This document shows, piece after piece, positions 49,143 through 59,247 of a stretch of 64,000 bases of DNA. Every line of letters starts with the position of its first letter. Position 1 is the stretch's first letter. The position numbers and the translations under genes are program-made. The stretch comes from Paenibacillus sp. RC334 (GTDB lineage Bacteria; Bacillota; Bacilli; Paenibacillales; Paenibacillaceae), in contig NZ_CP125370.1 of NCBI RefSeq assembly GCF_030034735.1, positions 2,666,001 through 2,730,000 on the forward strand, given 5' to 3'. A model generated the notes under the pieces. It was not told where the DNA came from, did not search any database, and saw only the letters and a program-made list of their open reading frames with translations.

Positions 49143-49814
49143 TCACGGCTGGGGCTTGTTGTTCCTCATATCCTGGAGGCGATCCAGTACGATTTGCACG
49201 GCAATCGCATCATCCAGATAACCTAGTGGAAATACATAATCGGGGATGATATCTGTGGCGGAGACGAAGTACAATAAGCCGCTGCCGAGGATCGAGCGCT
49301 CCTCCAGGGTGATGTTATCGCTACTGTAGAGCTGATACATTCTCTTGAGCTCCTCAATGAACGGTCCCGCGCCGTTGACACTTTTTACTTTACCGTGAAA
49401 GTCATTGTGGATAATCCGCGCCCCTTCTTCGGTTAGGACATAGGGTTCGTATTTGCTCAGTTCTTTCTGAACCAGCTCGGCATTAAACTGGTGGTCAATG
49501 AGGTTGGAGGCTTGAAGAATTTCTTTAATGCTGTTGATGGAGGAGTAGATATCGTTCGGCTGGTTCTGATGAGTAGGGGGGGCGGGGGCACCATAACCAG
49601 CAGCTTGGAAGAGTGGAGCGGAAGGAACATCAAGATGAAGGGCAAAAGCTTCCAGATGTTCAGGCTTGGCTCTTTGCTTCCCGTTAACGATCCGCGATAT
49701 CGTGGCCGTGTCAATGCCGGTAGCGGCGCTTAGCTTGCGCATAGACAAAGAACGTTCCTTCAGCAAGGAGACCAGTGTCTCGCCCAGTGTGACATTTCTC
49801 TTCTCATCGGACAT
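49143..49814 (-). CDS. XRE helix-turn-helix protein with DUF1232 domain
   Basis: 223 aa: N-terminal XRE helix-turn-helix (MRKLSAATGIDTATISRIVNG), a Pro-rich linker, then a DUF1232/YkvA-like helical segment (GSGLLYFVSATDIIPDYVFP then LGYLDDAIAV). Ribosome site GGTGAGGTGAA. The DUF1232 part is found in small membrane-associated proteins of unknown role. Divergent from ytaF. Confidence 0.85.
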   Translation of the reverse strand: MSDEKRNVTLGETLVSLLKERSLSMRKLSAATGIDTATISRIVNGKQRAKPEHLEAFALHLDVPSAPLFQAAGYGAPAPPTHQNQPNDIYSSINSIKEILQASNLIDHQFNAELVQKELSKYEPYVLTEEGARIIHNDFHGKVKSVNGAGPFIEELKRMYQLYSSDNITLEERSILGSGLLYFVSATDIIPDYVFPLGYLDDAIAVQIVLDRLQDMRNNKPQP

Positions 49815-49948
49815 TTGCAGTTCACCTCACCTTGTGTTGGTGTTGATCAAATGTTGAGGGGATCTCAACATTTTTAGAAATGATGAGCACCTTTTTGCAA
49901 TATGCTCAATAGTATGACTGTAAATTGACAACAAGGAGTGAGAACCCG

Positions 49949-50596
49949 ATGGTTGCTTGGCTTTTAATTTTTGGCTTTGCCATATCATCCAGTCTGGATA
50001 ATTTGGGTGTTGGAATATCTTATGGGATTCGGGGGATCCGTATTAACTATTTATCAAATTTAATCATTGCGGTCATCTGTTTCATCCTTAGCATGACAGG
50101 GATCATATCCGGTCAGTGGCTGGCTAAGGTTCTTCCGGGCATATTCCCCGTCCTGATTGGAGCGTTATTGCTGTTCATTGTCGGTGCCCGCATCATTCTG
50201 CTGGCTGTACCGCGTAAGAAGCAGGAATCCAGTCAGGACAGTGAAGAAGCTGGGGAGGCTGTGTCAGGCGGATCACTCAAAGGAATTCTGCAAAATCCCG
50301 AAACCGTGGATAAAGACAAATCAGGATCTATTGGATACCTTGAGGCAGCGGTGCTGGGGGTTGCACTTGCCGCTAATGCCGTTACCAATGGGATCGGTGC
50401 AGGTCTGATAGGACTGTCACCGCTCGCGATCTCTCTGACTGCGGCAATTGGCAGTTATATCACGGTCTGGCTAGGTCTGATCCTGGGACAAAAATTGTCG
50501 GCGATTCGCATCGGTTCTTTCACATTAGGTCAGTTCAGCACGGTCTTAAGCGGAGTTATCATTATTTTGATTGCTTGCAATTCTTTCTTTGGGTAA
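49949..50596 (+). CDS. ytaF: Sporulation membrane protein YtaF (MntP-like)
   Basis: 215 aa, six membrane segments in two related halves (FAISSSLDNLGVGISYGIRG; LGVALAANAVTNGIGAGLIG), related to MntP-type manganese exporters; YtaF is known as a sporulation-linked protein in Bacillus. The ATG at 49949 follows AAGGAGTG; a TTG at 49925 lies before the ribosome site. The transport substrate is not established. Confidence 0.9.
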   Translation: MVAWLLIFGFAISSSLDNLGVGISYGIRGIRINYLSNLIIAVICFILSMTGIISGQWLAKVLPGIFPVLIGALLLFIVGARIILLAVPRKKQESSQDSEEAGEAVSGGSLKGILQNPETVDKDKSGSIGYLEAAVLGVALAANAVTNGIGAGLIGLSPLAISLTAAIGSYITVWLGLILGQKLSAIRIGSFTLGQFSTVLSGVIIILIACNSFFG

Positions 50597-50616
50597 GTAA
50601 GCGCACCGCTAATTCA

Positions 50617-50656
50617 AAGCATCCTTCCACTGTTGCAGTGGAGAGATGGCTTTTTC
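50617..50656 (+). terminator. Terminator of ytaF
   Basis: Hairpin with CCACTGTTGCAGTGG core and flanking CATC/GATG pairs, followed by CTTTTTC. Confidence 0.7.
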
Positions 50657-50739
50657 TTTGTGCGTTGTTCAGGTCCGGAAGGCAAGAGGCAAATTTCTGA
50701 GCTGGCCCTTTGACGAAGCCGTTGCAGAATGTGGAGGTG

Positions 50740-51004
50740 GCGCTCGCTTTGCGCTCACTACTCAACAGCCAGGTTCGCGCTGTCAACCGTCACATTCATC
50801 AGGATCATTTCTTTTTTCAAATTGCTCACACACGATGTCGATGCTAGTGCGTTCTTCATTGAACACCCAAATATCCCTGATCAAAAAATGCTAGTGAAAA
50901 CAGCTTGTTGCCTGGCTTATTGCTTGGATCGTGAATTTGGTTACTGTTACGCATGTCCGCGATTAAAAGAAAAGGATCGGGCATTAATGAGAGCCAGAAA
51001 CTAG
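50740..51004 (+). pseudogene. FhuF-like (2Fe-2S) ferric reductase fragment, frameshifted
   Basis: One frame reads LLNSQVRAVNRHIHQDHFFF; the next frame continues ASAFFIEHPNIPDQKMLVKT and the C-terminal cluster motif ACCLAYCLDREFGYCYACPR. The CCx(10)CxxC pattern is that of FhuF-type siderophore-iron reductases, which are about 250 aa; most of the N-terminus is missing. Confidence 0.6.
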
Positions 51005-51070
51005 AAAATAAAAAGAATGAACTGTCCATAGAACACTTAGCGTATCTAAAGCAATTTGAGCCGCATGATT

Positions 51071-51123
51071 AAACCGACCCCATAGTTGGAGTCGGTTTTT
51101 ACTTGCCGATTGGATAACAACGA
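51071..51123. repeat. Short repeat including terminator, copy 2
   Basis: Second copy of the 53-base module described at 47955-48009. Confidence 0.75.
51072..51100 (+). terminator. Terminator (repeat copy 2)
   Basis: AACCGACCCCA ... TTGGAGTCGGTTTTT hairpin, near-identical to that at 47957-47985. Confidence 0.8.
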
Positions 51124-51129
51124 TTGAAG

Positions 51130-52300
51130 CTATGGAACTACGATTTTGATGGGTATGTTGCGTATGAAAAATATATATTTACAGTTGTTATAGGAATTTT
51201 TTATTTCATTAAATGCTAACTCCCTGTGACCTGCTTGGCAGTGTTGCTCACCCCCCGTTTCTTTAGTAAATACTTTGGTTGTAATGGAAGCCGCATTTAT
51301 TAATTCTTGTTGAATTTGTGGTAGTCGGCTAATAGGTACATATTGATCATCTTCTCCAGCTAATAAGAGAACATCTTGATTAATGAATGCTCCAATGCCT
51401 TGCATCGTGTGTTTTTCGAAATTTTTAATGAGACCAAAAGGAGTTGATTCACCGGTGTTTTCCATCCCTTTGGTAATCTTCCAATGTAAATCAATATTGT
51501 GAGTCATCATCTTTTCAAGTAAAGAATTCACTTGATCTACTTCATTATGATCGACTAGCTGCATCATACTCTGATACGTTTCTTCTGGCATACCCATTTT
51601 TAAGGCATCTAAACCACAATAGAAGATGTTAAAGGCAACTACTTTATCGATTCTCTTTTCGAAAGCTGCAGCACGCATAGCCAGATACCCTCCCCAAGAA
51701 GCACCTATGAGGCTTACACGATCTAATTTGAAATAATCAATCACCGTTGATATGGGCTTTTCCCAGTTATGAATGAATTTTAGACCGTTTTTTAATGCAG
51801 TTCCTTGGCCTGGACCATCGAATACAATAATATTGTAATCAATTCCTTTCATGAATTTCATCATTTTAAGCAACTCTTCCATGTAAGAGTCATAACCACC
51901 AAAGACAAGTAATGTTTTTTTAGCTCCAGGTGTCATTAATTTGACAGCAGGGAGATAGGAGTCCTCATAAGGAATTTTGTAGGATTCATAATCAAAATCA
52001 TGAAAGCCTTTATAGAAGGTTTCTCTATATTTGTGATACATTTTTTTCTTTATTGGGATCTATGGGTGCAAGATAAAATTCTGCAGCTTGATAGTAGACT
52101 GAGGCTAAATCATAGTCCTTGCTATCTTCACGTTTCTTTGCAAAATCCAGCCAGGCTTCATACCAGCTGTGGGTATCGATTAATTTCGGAATGATTATTT
52201 CTAAATCAGCTCCGGCTCGATCATCTTCTTGGTAATAATCATTGATAAAACGATTGATTTGAAGATTAAATTGTTCGTTATTTACATATTGCTTAAACAT
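51130..52300 (-). pseudogene. Alpha/beta hydrolase, copy 1 (frameshifted)
   Basis: About 96% identical to the intact 370-aa hydrolase at 59901-61013. The start reads MFKQYVNNEQFNLQINRFIN; the nucleophile elbow GASWGGYLAMRAA and GEDDQYVPISRLP lie downstream. A run of seven T at 52041-52047 (six in copy 2) shifts the frame after residue about 87, and a second missing base near 51195 alters the last residues. An internal ATG at 52041 could start the catalytic part alone (303 codons). Divergent from a TetR regulator. Confidence 0.85.
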
Positions 52301-52542
52301 ATATTTTCCTCCTTCGATTGGGGTATGTGCTTACTATAGAGCATAGTTACTACTTAAAACATAATTAATATCGTATCATCTGTAGGATATCTTACATGTT
52401 ATACATGAAGTGTTCGAAAACTTACACAAAAGGAGCAAGTGGTTAAATGAATGAAGATATCAGAATTTACAAAACAAAAATCGCTATTGAACGAGCTCTC
52501 ATTGAATTACTCCAACAAAATGATTTTAAAGATATTACGATC
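51186..52542. repeat. Duplicated hydrolase-TetR block, copy A
   Basis: 1.36 kb nearly identical to 59900-61255: complete hydrolase, the divergent control region and the first 32 codons of the TetR gene. Copy A continues into a full TetR gene. Confidence 0.92.
52395..52407. promoter_or_regulatory. Candidate TetR operator, copy A
   Basis: CATGT-TAT-ACATG, a perfect inverted repeat in the divergent control region, 40 bases before the TetR start. The same site is present at 61108-61120. Confidence 0.5.
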
Positions 52543-53007
52543 AAAAAAATTTGTGATCAATCTCTTATCGGACGTTCTACTTTTTATAGTCATTTTTTGG
52601 ATAAGTACGACTTGCTAGAAAAAATAGTTAAACAGTATGCTTCTGATTTTAAAATTGAGATTGAACAGCGTTTTGTTTCAATGGAAGATGGCAAAGTGGC
52701 CAATGCCATAGAACTTGTAACCGATAAAATGATTAAAAATAAGCTCGAGATTTCAACATTATTGGCCGTTCATGAGGTAACAGCTGATCTACGTAAGGAA
52801 TTTGAACAAATTTTGTTTAGGACTTGCTTAGCTTATTTAAAGCAACAGATGTCTTCAAGTTCGATCGCATTGGAGTATTTAGCTGAACTATATGCTGCTA
52901 ACTCCATGATGTCTATTCATTGGGTTTTGAAAAATGGCAAAGATGCTAACATCATTCTTTTTTTAGATCAAATGCAGGAATATATTTTTAACCAGTTACG
53001 ATCCTAA
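52447..53007 (+). CDS. TetR-family transcriptional regulator
   Basis: 186 aa: N-terminal helix-turn-helix (RALIELLQQNDFKDITIKKI, then DQSLIGRSTFYSHFLDKYDLL) and a TetR_C_7-like C-terminal domain. AAAGGAGCAAGTGGTTAA precedes the ATG. Divergent from hydrolase copy 1, which it probably represses; since the second TetR copy is truncated, it may also control hydrolase copy 2 in trans. Confidence 0.9.
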   Translation: MNEDIRIYKTKIAIERALIELLQQNDFKDITIKKICDQSLIGRSTFYSHFLDKYDLLEKIVKQYASDFKIEIEQRFVSMEDGKVANAIELVTDKMIKNKLEISTLLAVHEVTADLRKEFEQILFRTCLAYLKQQMSSSSIALEYLAELYAANSMMSIHWVLKNGKDANIILFLDQMQEYIFNQLRS

Positions 53008-53008
53008 T

Positions 53009-53188
53009 TACTATGTCAAGTTCAGTGATTCCAATTCATGTACTATTGGAGAAGCATTTAATAAAACTTTACCTAAGATTCATGAATTAATAAGAAATAC
53101 AAATCAACCTTTACAAGAAATGGATAAGTTCATTAGAGCGTTAGCTTTTTGGAATAAGAACAAGAATAGGTTTGAGGTAAATCTATAA
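53009..53188 (+). other. Unidentified ORF fragment
   Basis: A frame without a start, opening YYVKFSDSNSCTIGEAFNKT and ending ALAFWNKNKNRFEVNL. Codon use looks protein-like, but no family is recognised; probably the tail of a deleted gene. Confidence 0.35.
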
Positions 53189-53357
53189 GAAGTAAGTGGC
53201 AGGCAGACAAACTTGCAAGGCTAAGTCTGGCGAGTCTGCACTATAAGAACGTTATGCCTTTCGAATGTAAGAAGGGGGCGAGATCAATTATATACACTTC
53301 ACTAAAATTACCAATGTGGGAATATGGGTGTTTATTCCAATTGAAGGTGGACCAGTG

Positions 53358-53763
53358 ATGGATAAGTATACAAACCCAAACTTCACAAGGTGTGCTGTTA
53401 TAACAATTGATACTCAAAATGACTTTAGCTTGCCCGGTGCCATCGCCGAAATAAAAGGAACCCATGAAGTAATTCCTCGGGTGAAGACAATCTTGGAGGT
53501 CTTGCAGAACGAATCAGGTTCCAATTGTACATGTTATTCGTTTGTATAAAAAGGATGGTTCAAATGTAGACCTATGCCGCAGAGGAATGATTGAATCCGG
53601 TGTTGATATAGTTACACCCGGATCAACGGGGGCAGATCTTGTGGAGGCAATTAAGCCAGCAAATGCAGAAGACTTGGAATATGAAGCCCTATTAAATGGA
53701 ATTATTCAATTACTGGGAAATTCGGAATGGGTTATTTATAAACCCAGAATGGATAGGCGATAA
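53358..53763 (+). pseudogene. Isochorismatase-family hydrolase, frameshifted and truncated
   Basis: Begins MDKYTNPNFTRCAVITIDTQ then NDFSLPGA (Asp of the catalytic triad), loses frame near 53510, and continues in another frame QVPIVHVIRLYKKDGSNVDL through LLGNSEWVIYKPRM, where the family sequence stops. The segment with the catalytic Cys is missing. Normal length is about 220 aa. Confidence 0.7.
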
Positions 53764-53826
53764 TAAATGGGCAGAAGTATACACTAGAAGGACAACTAAG
53801 ATACGATAAAAGTAAAAGGAGATATT

Positions 53827-55302
53827 ATGACGGAGAAAAAAGAAATAGAAGATACAGGGTGGAACTTCGACAACAGTTATATTCATCTGCCGGAAACATT
53901 GTATACAAGGCTCAAGCCAACTCCTGTACGCTTACCGAAACGGGTCATTCTTAATGACCCATTGGCAAAATCTCTTGGGTTGAACGGCGCAGCGCTGCGA
54001 AGCAATGATAGCGCTGCGGTTCTTGCAGGCAACGAGGTTCCCGAAGGTGCAGTACCTCTTGCTCAAGCTTATGCAGGACATCAATTCGGGCATTTTAACA
54101 TGTTAGGAGACGGCCGGGCAGTGCTGCTTGGCGAACAGATTACTCCCCTGGGCGAGCGGGTGGATATTCAGCTTAAGGGTTCAGGCAGAACTCCATACTC
54201 CCGCAGGGGCGATGGCCGGGCGGGACTTGGGCCGATGCTGCGCGAATATATCATCAGTGAAGCTATGCATGCGCTTGGCATTGCTACCACCCGCAGCTTG
54301 GCGGTGGTTACAACCGGTGAGTCATTAATCCGGGAAACCGAGCAGCCGGGTGCCGTTCTGACTCGTGTGGCGGCCAGTCATCTGCGCGTCGGAACCTTTC
54401 AATACGTCGCAGCATTGGGCAATACCCAGGATCTCCGGGCCCTGGCAGATTACACATTGCAAAGACATTATCCGGAGGCTTACGGTGATGAGAACCGTTA
54501 TCTTTTCTTGCTACAAGAAGTGATCAAACGTCAGGCAGGGCTGATTGCCAAATGGCAGCTCGTCGGCTTTATTCACGGGGTGATGAACACCGACAATATG
54601 GCCCTCAGCGGAGAAACGATTGATTATGGTCCTTGCGCCTTCCTGGATACCTATGATCCTGAGACGGTATTCAGTTCCATTGACGTTCAGGGCCGTTATG
54701 CCTATGGCAATCAGCCCAGTATTGCCGCTTGGAATCTGGCGAGATTTGCTGAGACCCTCCTGCCGCTGCTGCATGACAACGAGGCGCAGGCTATAAAACT
54801 GGCCGAGGATGCAATTGCAGATTTTACCGAGATGTATCACCGTAATTGGCTCATGGGAATGAGGGCGAAGCTGGGTATTTTTAATGAAGAGTTGCAGGAT
54901 CTATCTATTATTGAAGGCCTTCTCAGTATCATGCAAAAGTATCGTGCGGACTACACCAATACCTTCCGTGCCTTAACTTTGGACAAGCTTGAAGATGCAG
55001 TCCTGTATGGCACTGAGGAATTTGCCCAGTGGCATGAACAGTGGCAGGCAAGACTGGGTAGACAGCAGGAAACGAAAGCCTCTTCGCAACAACTGATGCG
55101 CAGCAGTAATCCTGCGTTAATCCCACGCAACCACCGGGTAGAAGAAGCACTGGAAGCGGCGGTTAAACAAGAAGACTACAGTGTGATGGAGCGGCTTCTT
55201 GGAGTTCTTGCGAATCCTTACGCGTACTCTCCCGAACAGGCTGATTACTCAACACTGCCTGAGGTATCCACCCTTCCTTATCGAACCTTTTGCGGTACCT
55301 GA
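53827..55302 (+). CDS. selO: Protein adenylyltransferase SelO (YdiU)
   Basis: Pseudokinase-fold enzyme that transfers AMP to Ser/Thr/Tyr of target proteins, linked to redox stress. 491 aa, normal length. Visible motifs: [60 protein letters not shown] and [20 protein letters not shown], and the ending [24 protein letters not shown] precedes the ATG. The bacterial protein lacks a C-terminal selenocysteine; here a Cys lies near the end. Monocistronic with a terminator after it. Confidence 0.95.
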   Translation: MTEKKEIEDTGWNFDNSYIHLPETLYTRLKPTPVRLPKRVILNDPLAKSLGLNGAALRSNDSAAVLAGNEVPEGAVPLAQAYAGHQFGHFNMLGDGRAVLLGEQITPLGERVDIQLKGSGRTPYSRRGDGRAGLGPMLREYIISEAMHALGIATTRSLAVVTTGESLIRETEQPGAVLTRVAASHLRVGTFQYVAALGNTQDLRALADYTLQRHYPEAYGDENRYLFLLQEVIKRQAGLIAKWQLVGFIHGVMNTDNMALSGETIDYGPCAFLDTYDPETVFSSIDVQGRYAYGNQPSIAAWNLARFAETLLPLLHDNEAQAIKLAEDAIADFTEMYHRNWLMGMRAKLGIFNEELQDLSIIEGLLSIMQKYRADYTNTFRALTLDKLEDAVLYGTEEFAQWHEQWQARLGRQQETKASSQQLMRSSNPALIPRNHRVEEALEAAVKQEDYSVMERLLGVLANPYAYSPEQADYSTLPEVSTLPYRTFCGT

Positions 55303-55312
55303 TTTGGAAACT

Positions 55313-55345
55313 TTAAAAGGGCATGTACTTAAGCCCTTTTTTCTT
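55313..55345 (+). terminator. Terminator of selO
   Basis: AAAAGGGC / GCCCTTTT stem-loop with a T run. Confidence 0.8.
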
Positions 55346-55462
55346 TTGGGTATTTTTAAAGGGTATCGAGAACTCGAAGAATTTAAAGGCGATAGGGCCA
55401 TCTCCTCCATCCATTTTTGACCTTGATTCTTCCCATTCAGCCAACTGTACACATGTTCAATC

Positions 55463-55606
55463 TCAGATGCCTTTGAAAACGAAGGACTGGGTCATTTTCA
55501 AGATGATATTCAAATAGAAGTTGAAAATAAAAAACAAGTGGTTAATGCTTCTCTGAACCCGGCGAATTCGGATACATACTTCCATGAGAGCCCTATAAGG
55601 CAGTAA
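55463..55606 (+). other. Unidentified ORF fragment
   Basis: A frame without a start contains SDAFENEGLGHFQDDIQIEV and ends FHESPIRQ; no family is recognised. Its 3' end overlaps the start of the segment repeated at 61260. Confidence 0.3.
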
Positions 55607-55917
55607 AGAACTACTGGGGACCTGATTCTGTTCACATGGTTTGGTTTTGCAAAGTGAGTGATTATATAGTGAGTGATTATATAGTTTGAAGCTCGTGAGC
55701 TAACTCAGAGATTGACCAAGCATATCTTTACCCAAATCCAACCGAAAAGAGGTGATGCCCCATGACAACGAACAGCAAGCCCAATAGATTAATCGCTGAG
55801 AAATCGCCTTATTTGCTCCAACACGCTCATAATCCAGTGAACTGGTATGCGTGGAGTGAAGAAGCGTTTGATACAGCGAGACGAGAAAATAAACCTATTT
55901 TCTTATCTGTTGGGTAT
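55586..55917. repeat. Upstream region and 5' end of yyaL, truncated duplicate
   Basis: Matches 61260-61660 closely, but lacks about 93 bases (present at about 61372-61465) and carries a 15-base tandem duplication (GTGAGTGATTATATA twice) near 55655-55684. Confidence 0.9.
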
Positions 55918-55964
55918 TCGTAGTGTGGCTTTAATCAACTTGTCATTGGTGTCATGTCCCCAAA
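55762..55964 (+). pseudogene. yyaL 5' fragment
   Basis: The first 52 codons are identical in sense to the intact gene at 61511 ([20 protein letters not shown]), then a TAG follows GYS. A stretch of about 19 unrelated bases interrupts the homology, after which CTTGTCATTGGTGTCATGT of the thioredoxin-like CxxC region resumes briefly before the match ends. Confidence 0.88.
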
Positions 55965-56020
55965 ATACACCTACTTAAACAAGGCTTCTACTTGCGGAAC
56001 ATCGCCATTGTTGTAGAAAA

Positions 56021-56105
56021 AAAATAAAGTACTAGACTGGCCCCAGCTATAAAAACAGCGGCAGCCGTGGACGAGTAAATAAAGTCCTAGACTGTCGCTG
56101 TTTTA
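56021..56105. terminator. Hairpin region with internal direct repeat
   Basis: AAATAAAGT(A/C)CTAGACTG occurs twice (56021 and 56077), and AAAACAGCGGCAG can pair with CTGTCGCTGTTTT. It probably terminates the minus-strand stress-protein gene. Confidence 0.55.
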
Positions 56106-56163
56106 TTGAACTAAAGTTCTCCGTTAGTATAACAATGCATCATCTCTGCAGTTCCCGAAGGAG

Positions 56164-56595
56164 TTAATGCACAATGAGGACTGGGCAACTTGATAGCTGT
56201 GAAACCTTGTGGCTGACACTTCCAAGCATCATTTCTTTTATGCCACTTAGCCCACGGCTTCCAATAATAATGAGTTGCTGCTCGGAATCTCTTGCATAAT
56301 TTAATATTTCATGTGCAGGATCTCCCTTAAGATGAAGTGTTTCCGGGTTAATCCCCGCAGATTCTAATTTGGATTTGGCTTGTTGCAACTGTTCCAAACT
56401 CGCTTTCTCCATTTCGTTCAATATTTCTTCCAAGAAATTCTCTGGTAAATATGTCATGCCATTCGATACATATCCCTGGCTGACATTAACCAAGGTAACT
56501 TGAGTTTGTTTGTTTCGGACTATTTCAACAGTTGCATCGAGGAGTTTGTTCGTTATTTCAGCTTTATCAATTGCCACAATAATTTTGTCAAACAT
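56164..56595 (-). CDS. Universal stress protein (UspA family)
   Basis: 143 aa single Usp domain: MFDKIIVAIDKAEITNKLLD at the start and the ATP-binding end GSRGLSGIKEMMLGSVSHKV then CPVLIVH (G-x2-G-x9-G-S/T type). Ribosome site GGAAAGGACGATAA. It begins two bases after the end of the upstream MFS gene on the same strand, so the two are co-transcribed. Confidence 0.9.
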   Translation of the reverse strand: MFDKIIVAIDKAEITNKLLDATVEIVRNKQTQVTLVNVSQGYVSNGMTYLPENFLEEILNEMEKASLEQLQQAKSKLESAGINPETLHLKGDPAHEILNYARDSEQQLIIIGSRGLSGIKEMMLGSVSHKVSQLSSCPVLIVH

Positions 56596-56597
56596 AT

Positions 56598-57832
56598 TTA
56601 TCGTCCTTTCCGTGGCAGCTCGTAACTATTTCGGCTACCTACAAAACGGTTTCTTGCTGCTCCTATACCGACTAAAAAGAGTAAGACCGAAGCGCCAAGG
56701 AGAATGAAAAGTGGCAGATTCCAACTATTTGTCGCATCATGCAGAAATCCTATAAGGGCAGGACCGATTGCGGCAAGAAGATATCCGATCGATTGCGCCA
56801 TGCCAGACAGTTCCGCTGCTTGATGCGCATTTTCAGTACGTAAACCGAAAAACATCATGGACAAACTAAAGGCGCAGCCTCCACCAATTCCGAGTATTAT
56901 AATCCACAACAGAATGATATTGGAGCTTCCGTATAAAAGTCCGAGCGTTCCCGTCAAAAGCAAAATGATTGTGATGACCACTAACAAACGTTGGCTAGAC
57001 ATGCGCCCAGCAATAACGGGGACAATAAAGGTAAATGGAAGCAGAGCTAACTGCATTATCGAGAGGTACCATCCTGATTGGTTTGAGTCAATTCCTTGCT
57101 GCTTTAAAATTTCAGGCAACCATGCGATCAACACATAGAAAACCATGGACTGTATACCCATAAACAAGGTTACTTGCCAGGCAAGAGGGATCGCCAAACA
57201 TTCACATCGTTGCTGGCCATCTGTTGACTCGTCGTGGTTGTTTGCTTCGTTTGATTTCTTAATTGGGGTAACCAACAGAGAATCGATACAAAGCTTAGAA
57301 TCCCCCATATTCCTAATGCTCCCTGCCATTTTAGACCTGCGTTCACGGCTAGCGGTACACTGATTCCCGATGCGATTGCTCCAAATAAACTCATTGAAAT
57401 TGAGTAAACACCTGTCATGGAGCCAATTTTATTTGGGAAATCCCTTTTGATTAAACTTGGCAATAATACATTACATACGGCAATTGCGAATCCAAGAATT
57501 GCTGTCCCAATATACAGATTAGCTGCGCCAGATAAAGAACGTATTACAATGCCAACAGTCAGAAAGATTAGGGCAATCAAAATGATACGTTCAACCCCAT
57601 ACCTTCGTCCTAATTTTGGTACTAGAGGCGATAATAAAGCAAAGGCGAGCAAAGGTACCGTTGTTATCAGGCCTGCTAATGTATTTGAAATACGAACGTC
57701 ATCCCTTATGAGACTCACTAAAGGACCGACTGAGGTTAGAGGAGCACGTAAATTAGCTGCAATAACAATAATGCCGAGAATTATCAGTCCTATAGAGGAT
57801 GGTACGGCTTTTTTATGTTGTTTGTTCGACAT
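56598..57832 (-). pseudogene. CynX/NimT-type MFS transporter, frameshifted
   Basis: Twelve-segment MFS transporter of the cyanate/2-nitroimidazole type, about 411 aa if restored. The first half (IVIAANLRAPLTSVGPLVSL) ends at 57170 with SLLPGK and a stop; the second half (PLAWQVTLFMGIQSMVFYVL) lies in another frame. One C is missing in the run at 57187-57189; adding it gives RSPLAWQVTLF. The adjacent XRE-cupin regulator, on the same strand upstream, commonly accompanies such transporters. Confidence 0.85.
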
Positions 57833-57989
57833 TCTTCATTTCTCCTTACTGAATTCATACGTAAAATTTGTTTCCTGCTGATTGAAAAACTATGAAATAA
57901 CATCCGCGCGAACAATAAAAGTATAGTATAGTATATTATTTTTAACAAGAAGTATTTTATAACACACCTGAACTCATCTAAAAACAAAA

Positions 57990-58030
57990 ATACAACTCTG
58001 AATTCCCGTCATGGAATTCGGAGTTGTATT
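57990..58030. terminator. Bidirectional terminator
   Basis: TACAACTCTGAATTCC pairs with GGAATTCGGAGTTGTA (one G-T pair) around CGTCAT; A/T runs flank both sides. It ends the XRE-cupin gene. Confidence 0.85.
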
Positions 58031-58052
58031 TAATAAGTGGAATTTTCGACTT

Positions 58053-58619
58053 TTAGAAACCATACTTTAAGGATATATGGAGCACTGTTTCGCTATTCGT
58101 ATGATTGGTATAAGAGTGAGGAAAATCTGCACGAAAACTGATCGTATCATATTGATTCAATGTGTAAATCTCTCCATTGACTTGAATTTCAATGGAACCA
58201 GTCATTACTGTCGCAATTTCAGTTGTATTCACATGATGACCTTCAGGGTGATACGAGCTATTCGGCTGTAAGTAAGCCCGACACATTTCAATATCGTTGC
58301 TTGCGTTTTTAAAGACTGGTTCAATGATCCAATTTTTTTGATCATTAGAAAACCGCAGTCCTTCGCCTGCTCGATACAAACTAACAGGGTCTTCTGATTT
58401 CAACAAAGCCAATAGCGGTAAAGATATGCCTTTTGAAATTTTCCATATAATCGCCAAAGTTGGATTTGTATCGCCACGTTCGATATTCCCCAGAGTAAGT
58501 TTGCTTACACCCGTTAATTCCGCTAAGTCGTCTAAGCTCATGTTTTTTTCTTTTCTGTACTTTTTCAAGACACCGCCGATTTGTAATACAATTTGTTTTG
58601 ATTCATCGATTCCATCCAT
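58053..58619 (-). CDS. XRE-family regulator with cupin domain
   Basis: 188 aa: helix-turn-helix at 15-70 (MSLDDLAELTGVSKLTLGNI then ERGDTNPTLAIIWKIS) and a C-terminal cupin (EGHHVNTTEIATVMTGSIEI, then ISFRADFPHSYTNHT). AGGTGAATATCAA precedes the ATG. It likely controls the neighbouring MFS gene; the cupin would bind the effector. Confidence 0.9.
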   Translation of the reverse strand: MDGIDESKQIVLQIGGVLKKYRKEKNMSLDDLAELTGVSKLTLGNIERGDTNPTLAIIWKISKGISLPLLALLKSEDPVSLYRAGEGLRFSNDQKNWIIEPVFKNASNDIEMCRAYLQPNSSYHPEGHHVNTTEIATVMTGSIEIQVNGEIYTLNQYDTISFRADFPHSYTNHTNSETVLHISLKYGF

Positions 58620-58752
58620 TTGATATTCACCTCAACAAAAAACAATTATAGCTAGTATACTGTTTATCTAGACTCTTTTCCATACAATTAGTATTGGATG
58701 GTGGACTACACTCCTATGCAAAATTCTGACGTATATGTAACTAATCTGCCAG

Positions 58753-59055
58753 TTAGCTTAATGAAGCATCGTCAGTTTGACAATTGTTATTCTTAATATA
58801 TATAACCTTCTCAATGATTTCTTTTAGCAGACCATTTTTGGTTTCTATTTCAACAGAAGTGCTATCAAGTATAGATATTACATCCTCAAACTTTTTGGCT
58901 TTTTGGTCATTAGTAAGATCGGATTGTTTTCGAAGTAATAATTGATAATCGTCAATTTCCGCTTCTAGCTTATTGATATCTGCTTTTCTTTTATTTAGTC
59001 TGTCCAAGTATTCTTCTTTGTCGTAATCACCTTCTTCATACATATCTTTGATGCG
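58753..59055 (-). pseudogene. Serine site-specific recombinase, C-terminal fragment
   Basis: Reads IKDMYEEGDYDKEEYLDRLN then KRKADINKLEAEIDDYQLLL and LLKEIIEKVIYIKNN, the coiled-coil C-terminal region of large serine recombinases (about 500 aa). The catalytic N-terminal domain is absent; sequence beyond 59055 is unrelated. It marks a lost phage or integrative element. Confidence 0.75.
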
Positions 59056-59064
59056 ACAGCACTT

Positions 59065-59196
59065 ATGAATAGTGGAGTAAGTAAAATTACACAAATTCCT
59101 TCTGATGGACTGAACTTTATTACAAATCGAAAGTTTTCAAATATTTCATCAAAAAAATTATGGGAGAAGATTGGTTTAAGGAGACGAGTGTAATGA
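59065..59196 (+). other. Unidentified ORF fragment
   Basis: An open frame reading MNSGVSKITQIPSDGLNFIT, then NRKFSNISSKKLWEKIGLRR and a stop. It looks like the tail of a protein; family not recognised. Confidence 0.3.
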
Positions 59197-59247
59197 AATT
59201 TTTCCCAGCCGTAGTAGCGGATCTGGATTATCGCATGATGTATCAAA

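Noticed and set aside
47955..51123. CRISPR-like repeat pair
   Set aside because: Only two copies, 3 kb apart, each a terminator; no spacer array.
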